Assembly: GCA_026986455.1 (NCBI GenBank)
Contig: JALSON010000346.1
Span: 1-7,111 of the forward strand
Reading direction: 5' to 3'
Length of the DNA stretch: 7,111 bases
Source of the DNA: Thermococcaceae archaeon
GTDB taxonomy: Archaea > Methanobacteriota_B > Thermococci > Thermococcales > Thermococcaceae
Positions 1 through 4,399 of this stretch are shown one piece after another. The notes under the pieces are model-generated. The model did no database searches and had not been told where the DNA came from. It saw nothing but the letters and a program-made list of their open reading frames with translations. The translations under genes were made by a program, and so were the position numbers. Position 1 is the stretch's first letter; the number at the start of each line of letters is the position of its first letter.

Positions 1-431
1 ATAATCCGCTGCTTGTACTGGTTCACGTTCTCTGGATAGGTTATGTCGTATCTCCCCTTCTGGACGCTCATACCGCTGCCGTAGAGGCTCCACTCACCGG
101 GAAGGACTTCGTTAAGGACGTGCTCCAGCAGGTGCATCGCTGTGTGAATCCTCATGAGCTTATACCTGTAGTCCCAGTCGAGCTTGAGCTCGACTTCGTC
201 GCCGACACTGAACCTCTCCGGCTCGGCAACGACGTGCCAGACGTTTCCCTCCTCATCCTTATAAACGTCGAGAACCTCCACGCCGCTTATCCAGCCTTTG
301 TCGTGGGGCTGTCCGCCGCCGGTCGGGTAGAAAATCGTCTGATCCAGCAGGAGGGCGTTCTCTCTGACTTCAAGAACCTTCGCCTTGGCTTCCCTCAAAT
401 ATGCGTCCTCGTAGTAGAGTTTGCGCGTCAT
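1..431 (-). CDS. alaX: Standalone alanyl-tRNA editing protein, AlaX family (3' part missing)
   Basis: AlaX proteins resemble the editing domain of alanyl-tRNA synthetase and act alone in the cytoplasm, hydrolysing Ser-tRNA(Ala) (or Gly-tRNA(Ala)) to prevent mistranslation of alanine codons. About 143 residues are visible. The glycine-rich segment PTGGGQPHD is at residues 36-44, which is typical of the medium and long AlaX types and of the alaRS editing region. The zinc-binding HxxxH motif appears as HTAMH at residues 96-100. The second metal-binding half (C...H) would lie in the part cut off at position 1. Archaeal AlaX-M proteins are a little over 200 residues, so roughly two thirds is present. 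The ATG at 431 is preceded by AGGTGAT at the right distance. The upstream neighbour on the same strand ends 53 bases away, with a possible separate promoter between them. The family call is firm; the M subtype is inferred from the glycine-rich motif and lack of an alaRS catalytic region. Confidence 0.92.
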   Translation of the reverse strand, partial: MTRKLYYEDAYLREAKAKVLEVRENALLLDQTIFYPTGGGQPHDKGWISGVEVLDVYKDEEGNVWHVVAEPERFSVGDEVELKLDWDYRYKLMRIHTAMHLLEHVLNEVLPGEWSLYGSGMSVQKGRYDITYPENVNQYKQRI

Positions 432-484
432 CTGAATCACCTGAAAAAGAATAGAGGTTAAAAGTTTAAATGAATATCGAAATG
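432..484 (-). promoter_or_regulatory. Spacer before alaX: RBS, possible TATA box, short T-run
   Basis: On the minus strand this 53-base spacer holds AGGTGAT at 442-436, an archaeal Shine-Dalgarno sequence four bases before the ATG at 431. A TTTAAA-type A/T block at 472-463 could be a TATA box, giving a start site near 443 and a short leader. A TTTTT run at 448-444 could act as a weak terminator for the upstream gene. The RBS is convincing. The TATA box has no clear BRE, so read-through from the upstream gene is an equally good reading. Confidence 0.4.
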
Positions 485-1942
485 CTAACGCCTCTTGAGG
501 ATTAAGAGTGTAGCACCGATAAGGACGATGGCACCTGCTATGCCCGCTATCTCCTTTGTGCCGAGTGCTGAGCCCTTCCCCTCTGGAAGGGTGTATTCAA
601 TCTGAACCTTGCTCACGTTCCCGAGGAGCTTCTGGACGTCGTCGAGGAGCGCCCCGTAGCGTATGTATACATTGGATATTACCGTTATGTTGTTGTCCTT
701 TACCGTGGTTTTCAGGGTGAACCTGTTTCCGTTCACGTCCCTGTTTATCTCCTCAGGGAGCTTGACGATTTTGGCGCCCTTCGGGAGCAGGAACTGGATT
801 TTGAGGGTCTGGTTTGTTTCCTCCTTTGCCCTGTAGGAGATGCCGTTGAGTGCGCCGAGGGTTGGGTCGAAGGAATACTCATACGTCCCGTTTACAACCT
901 TCGTGAAGTTCTGAACGAGATAGCGCGTCTCAAGAATCAGGGGGCCCTTGTCGTTGAGCCCGTATATCTGGGCACTGGCGTTCTTTATAACAACCCCCTG
1001 CGAGGAGAGGTATTTAACATTGTTCTGAAGGATCATGTTGGTCGCATTCTTGACCCCCAGCATCTTGATGTATGCCTTGAAGTAATCGACATCCTGTTCG
1101 GGCTTCACGAAAATCTGCCTTGTGGTTAGCTCCGTATCGGTGCTGTCAAGGACCTTCGCTATTATCTCCTGCATAACGACGGACGTCTTGTACTGCTCCT
1201 TGCCCGGTTTCGGCGTTGTGTACCTGACGTAGAAGGTGTCGTACTTGCTGAAAAGGGCCTTATAGCCCTCTGGGCCGAGATAGGCCTCAAGTATTATATC
1301 CGAGGAAACGATAACGGTGTTGCCCTTCACCTCGGATCTGACATAGAACTTGCTGTGGTTGAACTCCATCGTGTATGGCTTGGGATACTCAAGGAGCTTG
1401 GCATCCTGCGGGAGGTGTATCACGAATATGTTCCTTATTTCACTTCCGTAGGGAAGTCCCGAATCCGGAACCGGCGACGTCGCAAGCCCCCTCGTCGGAT
1501 CCAGAATCATCTCCCAGTATTTGCTGTATGAATAATACTTTGCGAAGGACTTTGCGTATGCCGTGAATACGAGGGTGACGTTGTGCGTTCCGTTGTAGAC
1601 CCCGAGGAGATGGAGGGTCTGATTGGTTGTCTCCAGACCTGAGTTCTTCAGCTGGGCGATGTAGTTGCCCAGAAGCTGCGCCTCATATTTCTTAATGGCC
1701 TGTTCGTTCGTCATGTTCGTCTGGTTAAGTATCCGGGACACAAACTCATCTATCCTGCTCTGGGGGCCGAGCAGTGAGTTTTTCATTATTATTTTAGCAT
1801 CCCCGTTATCCGACAGGAACACCTCCATGTAGAACTCCTCTTTATACGGTTCGGAGCTCTTGGAGCCAGCGGCATAAACCGAGCCCACAAGAAGAGTGCC
1901 CAGCATCAAAAAAGCCAGAGCCAAAGCCATCAACTTCTTCAT
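485..1942 (-). CDS. Secreted, C-terminally membrane-anchored protein with a duplicated domain, function unknown
   Basis: I do not recognise a named family in this 485-residue protein. Residues 1-25 form a Sec signal peptide: MKK, a hydrophobic core, then a VYA|AGS-like cleavage site. Residues 463-482 form one hydrophobic helix followed by KRR, so the body should sit outside the cell, anchored by its C-terminus with a tiny cytoplasmic tail. There is no CGP, PGF or PEF sorting motif before the helix. The exterior part has 13 N-x-S/T sequons, including N73, N76, N107, N117, N121 and N419, consistent with heavy N-glycosylation. No cysteine is present. Two copies of a domain of about 150-210 residues are arranged in tandem (see repeat entries). 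No catalytic signature is visible, so a structural, binding or envelope role is more likely than an enzyme, but this is inference. The ATG at 1942 is supported by GGAGGT eight bases upstream and by the signal peptide starting there. It lies downstream of the transporter gene with its own promoter candidate. Confidence 0.85.
   Translation of the reverse strand: MKKLMALALAFLMLGTLLVGSVYAAGSKSSEPYKEEFYMEVFLSDNGDAKIIMKNSLLGPQSRIDEFVSRILNQTNMTNEQAIKKYEAQLLGNYIAQLKNSGLETTNQTLHLLGVYNGTHNVTLVFTAYAKSFAKYYSYSKYWEMILDPTRGLATSPVPDSGLPYGSEIRNIFVIHLPQDAKLLEYPKPYTMEFNHSKFYVRSEVKGNTVIVSSDIILEAYLGPEGYKALFSKYDTFYVRYTTPKPGKEQYKTSVVMQEIIAKVLDSTDTELTTRQIFVKPEQDVDYFKAYIKMLGVKNATNMILQNNVKYLSSQGVVIKNASAQIYGLNDKGPLILETRYLVQNFTKVVNGTYEYSFDPTLGALNGISYRAKEETNQTLKIQFLLPKGAKIVKLPEEINRDVNGNRFTLKTTVKDNNITVISNVYIRYGALLDDVQKLLGNVSKVQIEYTLPEGKGSALGTKEIAGIAGAIVLIGATLLILKRR
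575..1006 (-). repeat. Internal protein duplication, copy 2
   Basis: Residues about 313-456 of the same protein. Matching landmarks are G316 with the sequon NAS at 321 (offset 214), DPTLG at 359-363 (offset 211), LPKGAKIVKLP at 386-396, KDNNITVISNVYI at 415-427 and YTLP at 450-453 (all offset 209). Copy 2 runs directly into the C-terminal membrane helix through a short glycine- and serine-containing spacer. Confidence 0.75.
1202..1648 (-). repeat. Internal protein duplication, copy 1
   Basis: Residues about 99-247 of the membrane-anchored protein. Landmarks shared with copy 2 are G102 with the sequon NQT at 107, DPTRG at 148-152, LPQDAKLLEYP at 177-187, KGNTVIVSSDIIL at 206-218 and YTTP at 241-244. 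The last three match copy 2 at a constant offset of 209 residues with no gap. The repeat is visible at protein level; the DNA copies have diverged. Confidence 0.75.
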
Positions 1943-1950
1943 GTCTCATT

Positions 1951-1956
1951 ACCTCC
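1951..1956 (-). promoter_or_regulatory. Ribosome binding site of the 485-residue protein
   Basis: GGAGGT on the minus strand, eight bases before the ATG at 1942. It is a near-perfect anti-16S match and fixes the start of the signal peptide. Confidence 0.75.
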
Positions 1957-1990
1957 ATTGTGATATCCTAAGAAATAGCGTCATGTTGGG

Positions 1991-1999
1991 GTATTTAAC
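1991..1999 (-). promoter_or_regulatory. TATA-box candidate for the 485-residue protein
   Basis: The minus strand reads GGTTAAATACCCC here, with GTTAAATAC as the TATA-like core. Its centre lies about 53 bases before the ATG, which would put transcription start near 1970 and give a leader of roughly 28 bases containing the RBS. The upstream BRE element (AAGG) is weak. Together with a T-rich stop signal behind the transporter gene, it suggests separate transcription. Confidence 0.45.
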
Positions 2000-2000
2000 C

Positions 2001-2080
2001 TTATCCCATGCCGCGGGCTGGTTCAACACTCCAACCGGATTTCAGACATCCGCACCAGCAGAAGGCGGGATATGGCAGGG
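2001..2080. other. G+C-rich intergenic stretch with no gene seen
   Basis: This part of the 160-base spacer lies between the transporter's T-rich terminator and the next promoter candidate. Hand counting gives 47 G+C of 80 (59%), higher than the sampled coding DNA (about 53%) and far above the divergent spacer at 4261-4380 (28%). The only open frame I find is an eight-codon one on the minus strand. A weak hairpin (CTGGTT/AACCGG with one wobble) can be drawn at about 2019-2039 on the plus strand. I cannot assign a function. Confidence 0.35.
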
Positions 2081-2092
2081 AAATAAAAAAGA
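2081..2092 (-). terminator. gltP: Oligo-T terminator behind the aspartate symporter
   Basis: The minus strand reads TCTTTTTTATTT starting about 11 bases after the TGA stop. Archaeal RNA polymerase terminates at such U-rich tracts without needing a strong hairpin. It separates the transporter transcript from the next gene downstream. Confidence 0.6.
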
Positions 2093-2102
2093 AGGGGGCA
2101 CA

Positions 2103-3389
2103 TCACTCCCATTTGCTGAGGTCGATTTCTCCCTCGGTCTTTGCGACGATTGTGGTTCCCGTGAGGTCTCCGGTGACGTTGACCATCGTCCTGCCCATGT
2201 CAAGGATTGCGTCAATACCGAGGATCATGGCATAGGCCGCGGCAACGCTCGGGTCGGTCAGCGGCAACCCAACGCTCTGGAGAACCATGGCGAGCATTAT
2301 CGCACCCGCTCCGGGGACACCTGCGGTTCCGATGGAGGCCAGAACGGCGGTGAGAACCACGGTGAGCTGCTGTGAAACGGTGAGGTGCTGGCCTATGGCG
2401 AGGGCTATGAAGAAGGTACAGACACCCTGATACAAAGCTGTTCCGTCCATGTTAATCGTCGCACCGAGGGGCAGTGTGAAGGAGTATATACCCTTATCAA
2501 TCCCCATCTCCTCCCTGGCAACGCGCATCGTAACGGGCAGCGTGCCGCTTGAGCTCCTTGTAACAAACGCCGTAAGCATTGCATCTTTGGCCTTCTTGAG
2601 GAACTTGAGCGGATCCATGCCGAAGATCTTCAGCAGGGAGAAGTATACAATGATTATCTGAAGGAAGAGGCCCAGATAGACGGCAAACGTAACCTTCGCG
2701 AGCTGACCGACGACCTTAATGCCCTGCTCCGCCATGACGTATGCTATCAGAGCAAAGACACCTATCGGAGCATACTGCATGACGCCGCCCACAATCTTAT
2801 ACATTGCCTCGGCGAGACCGTTTATGGCGTTGAAGAGTGTGTATGCACTCTTTTTGATGAGCTCATCTTCGCTCTCCATGAGGTATGTGAGGGCTATTCC
2901 AAGAACTATGGCAAAGAATATCGTCGGCAGAACCTGTCCGCTGGCCAATGCCCCGAAGGGGTTCTTTGGAATTATGTTCAGCAGCGTCTGAACCATTGAG
3001 GGAGCGCTCTTGGCAGAGAACTTTGCCCCAGTGGCGAGGTGAAGCCCAAGACCGGGCTTGAATACCCTTGCCATTATGATACCAAGTGCAACTGCAAAGG
3101 CCGAGGTGGTCAGATAATAGACCACTATCTTGACACCGACTTTTCCAAGTCTTGCGGGGCTTATGCTTGCTGCACCGACAACGAGGGATGCAAACACTAT
3201 TGGCATCACTAACATCTTCAGCAGCCTGATAAAGACGTCACCGAAGGGCTTGATGTATGTCTTAACTGCACCGGCATAGCCGTAATGTCCTGCTATAAGA
3301 CCAAAAACAACACCAAGAATTAAACCCAAGAGGATTTTCTGAAGAATCGGGTAGTCCAGATAGGACCTGAGCAAACCTTTTTGCACCAT
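2103..3389 (-). CDS. gltP: Sodium-coupled aspartate/glutamate symporter (GltPh/GltTk type, DAACS/SLC1 family)
   Basis: This protein imports acidic amino acids, probably L-aspartate, with sodium ions across the cell membrane, working as a trimer with elevator-type movement. The length of 428 residues fits the archaeal family. Signature parts appear in order: hairpin 1 with TRSSSGT at 277-283, the TM7 sodium motif NMDGT at 313-317, hairpin 2 with GTAGVPG at 354-360, and TM8 with D397, R400, T401, N404 and D408. These TM8 residues correspond to GltPh D394, R397, T398, N401 and D405. All substrate and sodium ligands I can place by motif are intact, so it should be functional. C324 is the only cysteine and sits where I recall the single cysteine of GltPh. 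The ATG at 3389 follows a GGGGTGG purine block (3400-3394). Its own BRE/TATA element upstream and oligo-T stretch downstream suggest a single-gene unit. The supply of aspartate or glutamate suits a peptide- and amino-acid-fermenting archaeon, which is inference. Confidence 0.97.
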   Translation of the reverse strand: MVQKGLLRSYLDYPILQKILLGLILGVVFGLIAGHYGYAGAVKTYIKPFGDVFIRLLKMLVMPIVFASLVVGAASISPARLGKVGVKIVVYYLTTSAFAVALGIIMARVFKPGLGLHLATGAKFSAKSAPSMVQTLLNIIPKNPFGALASGQVLPTIFFAIVLGIALTYLMESEDELIKKSAYTLFNAINGLAEAMYKIVGGVMQYAPIGVFALIAYVMAEQGIKVVGQLAKVTFAVYLGLFLQIIIVYFSLLKIFGMDPLKFLKKAKDAMLTAFVTRSSSGTLPVTMRVAREEMGIDKGIYSFTLPLGATINMDGTALYQGVCTFFIALAIGQHLTVSQQLTVVLTAVLASIGTAGVPGAGAIMLAMVLQSVGLPLTDPSVAAAYAMILGIDAILDMGRTMVNVTGDLTGTTIVAKTEGEIDLSKWE

Positions 3390-3452
3390 TCTACCACCCC
3401 TGTCCCTTAAGCAGCAGGTAGAGACAGCGGTTGACAGTAATGTTCATCCCGG

Positions 3453-3468
3453 TATATTAAGTTTTCCG
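3453..3468 (-). promoter_or_regulatory. gltP: BRE/TATA promoter of the aspartate symporter gene
   Basis: The minus strand reads CGGAAAACTTAATATA, a good purine-rich BRE followed by a TATA box (CTTAATATA, 3461-3453). Start of transcription would fall near 3432, leaving a leader of about 42 bases, longer than the usual short leaders here. Two GACAG copies on the plus strand (3423-3427 and 3433-3437), ten bases apart, lie at the predicted start site and could be a regulator half-site pair, but this is weak. Confidence 0.6.
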
Positions 3469-3482
3469 CTGGTACGGAATCA

Positions 3483-3499
3483 TCAAAATTGAAAGGAAA
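3483..3499 (-). terminator. Possible T-rich terminator behind the biotin ligase gene
   Basis: Directly after the TGA stop the minus strand reads TTTCCTTTCAATTTTGA, a broken T-rich tract. It is weaker than the tract behind the transporter gene, but the transporter's promoter begins only 15 bases further on, which fits a transcript boundary. Confidence 0.3.
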
Positions 3500-4234
3500 T
3501 CATTCAAATCTGAGAGAAACATCACCGTAGAAGACCCTGATTCTGCCGCCGGGAGTTTCGAGCACGAGGGCACCCTCCCCCTCGATATCAACTGCCATTC
3601 CCACCATCTCCATTTTGCCATCGGTGATTTTCACGTTCCTCCCGAGAACGAAGCACCTCTCCTTAACGGCCGACAGTATGGCATCCATACGGCCTTTCAG
3701 AAAGAGACCATACCACCTGTCGAGATTTTTGAGGAGAGCCTGCAGAACGCCGTCCAGCGACACTTCCCTTCCCAGAAGAAGCTTCATCGAGGTTGCGGTT
3801 TCCTCCAGCCCGGGAGGGATTTCGTTGTTCACATTCAGTCCGATTCCGAGGATCACAAACTCCCCGAGCCTGCCCTCCGTCAGGATACCGCAGATTTTTT
3901 TACCATTTGCCCACACGTCATTGGGCCACTTTATCCCCGCCTCGATTCCGAATTCAGAGAGGGCATCAACAACCGCCAGAGCCCCGATAAAGACGATTTT
4001 AGGAATATCTGCGGTGCGGGTACGGGGCTTCAGAATAACGCTCATCCAGAGGCCGCCTTCAGGCGAAGCCCACTCCCTGTCCCTCCGCCCTCTGCCCCTT
4101 GTTTGCCTTTCCGCCACGACGACAGTCCCCTCCGGCGTTTCAGAAGCTATACTCTTAGCGTAATCGTTTGTGGATGAAACCTCTCGGAGATAGATTATTT
4201 TTTTTCCAATAATTCCTTTTCTGGGATTGAGCAT
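3500..4234 (-). CDS. birA: Biotin--[carboxyl carrier protein] ligase, short (non-regulatory) form
   Basis: This cytoplasmic enzyme uses ATP to make biotinyl-5'-AMP and transfers biotin to a specific lysine of a carboxyl carrier protein. In Thermococcales the acceptor is probably the biotin subunit of a sodium-pumping decarboxylase (methylmalonyl-CoA or oxaloacetate type), not visible here. The protein has 244 residues, close to the Pyrococcus enzyme, and starts directly with the catalytic domain, so it lacks the DNA-binding helix-turn-helix of E. coli BirA and should not be a repressor. Motifs are SSTNDYAK at 20-27, the nucleotide/biotin loop GRGRRDREW at 47-55, PEGGLW at 58-63, KWPNDV at 102-107, and GKKICGILTE at 111-120 with a lysine in the catalytic position. 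Residues about 193-244 form the small SH3-like C-terminal domain. D52 replaces the glycine of the bacterial GRGRxG loop. Archaeal enzymes vary here, so activity is expected. The ATG at 4234 is fixed by GGTGAT at 4243-4238. It is transcribed away from the giant surface protein gene. Confidence 0.96.
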   Translation of the reverse strand: MLNPRKGIIGKKIIYLREVSSTNDYAKSIASETPEGTVVVAERQTRGRGRRDREWASPEGGLWMSVILKPRTRTADIPKIVFIGALAVVDALSEFGIEAGIKWPNDVWANGKKICGILTEGRLGEFVILGIGLNVNNEIPPGLEETATSMKLLLGREVSLDGVLQALLKNLDRWYGLFLKGRMDAILSAVKERCFVLGRNVKITDGKMEMVGMAVDIEGEGALVLETPGGRIRVFYGDVSLRFE

Positions 4235-4269
4235 TTCATCACCAAGAATTACTTATTATAATGACTTCA

Positions 4270-4279
4270 TAAAATATCT
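4270..4279 (-). promoter_or_regulatory. birA: TATA-box candidate for birA
   Basis: The minus strand reads AGATATTTTAT, with core TATTTTAT at 4277-4270. Transcription would begin near 4247, leaving a leader of about 12 bases that still contains GGTGAT. A second A/T block, TTATAATAAG at 4260-4251, lies too close to the ATG to serve with a normal leader. The BRE is not strong. Confidence 0.4.
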
Positions 4280-4353
4280 GCTCGATTTATGTATCACCAG
4301 CAGTGTCTATCGTTTTTTTGCTTACTTTATTTTGTGGTGTGCTAAAAATGTAT

Positions 4354-4369
4354 GGGAAAAGTTTTTATG
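4354..4369 (+). promoter_or_regulatory. BRE/TATA promoter of the giant surface protein gene
   Basis: GGGAAAAGTTTTTATG combines a purine-rich BRE (4354-4360) with a TATA-like box (4361-4369). The predicted start of transcription is about 4388-4391, giving a leader of only about 10 bases that begins at or just before the ribosome binding site. Such very short leaders are common in Thermococcales. Confidence 0.55.
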
Positions 4370-4390
4370 TTTTATTTTTAATTGAAGTTA

Positions 4391-4396
4391 GGTGAT
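4391..4396 (+). promoter_or_regulatory. Ribosome binding site of the giant surface protein gene
   Basis: GGTGAT, three bases before the ATG at 4400. The same core precedes birA and alaX in this window. It supports the start that gives a complete signal peptide. Confidence 0.65.
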
Positions 4397-4399
4397 TTA

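Larger units (their letters stand above)
4235..4399. other. A/T-rich divergent spacer between birA and the giant surface protein gene
   Basis: The spacer is 165 bases long; positions 4261-4380 hold 34 G+C of 120 (28%). It contains both outward promoters and both ribosome binding sites, and it marks the change from chromosome-like minus-strand genes to the large plus-strand gene. A T7 run at 4312-4318 has no gene upstream on its strand to terminate. I see no inverted repeat, tRNA fragment or attachment site. Confidence 0.6.

Noticed and set aside
120..461. Open plus-strand frame of 113 codons
   Set aside because: It lies antisense to alaX, whose motifs are unambiguous, has no recognisable domain, and has no RBS of the GGTGA type.
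2018..2040. tRNA T-arm-like sequence (GGTTCAA) that could mark a tRNA fragment or integration site
   Set aside because: The flanking bases do not form the five-base T stem, no acceptor stem or other arm is present, and no integrase gene is nearby.
2020..2055. Eight-codon minus-strand mini-frame with a GGTG sequence before its ATG
   Set aside because: It is too short to separate from chance, and it lies upstream of the promoter candidate of the next gene.
1896..2375. Overlapping plus-strand open frames across the spacer and the 3' end of gltP
   Set aside because: They cover the transporter gene and the signal-peptide region of the next gene on the opposite strand. The translations are low-hydrophobicity, family-less sequences typical of antisense frames.
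3425..3490. Possible C/D box guide RNA on the minus strand (TGATGAT followed by GGATGAA)
   Set aside because: C-like and C'-like boxes occur, but no CTGA D or D' box is found at the required spacing, and the region is better explained as the gltP promoter.
3615..4163. Plus-strand open frame of 182 codons
   Set aside because: It is antisense to the biotin ligase, with serine-, proline- and arginine-rich composition typical of a shadow frame.
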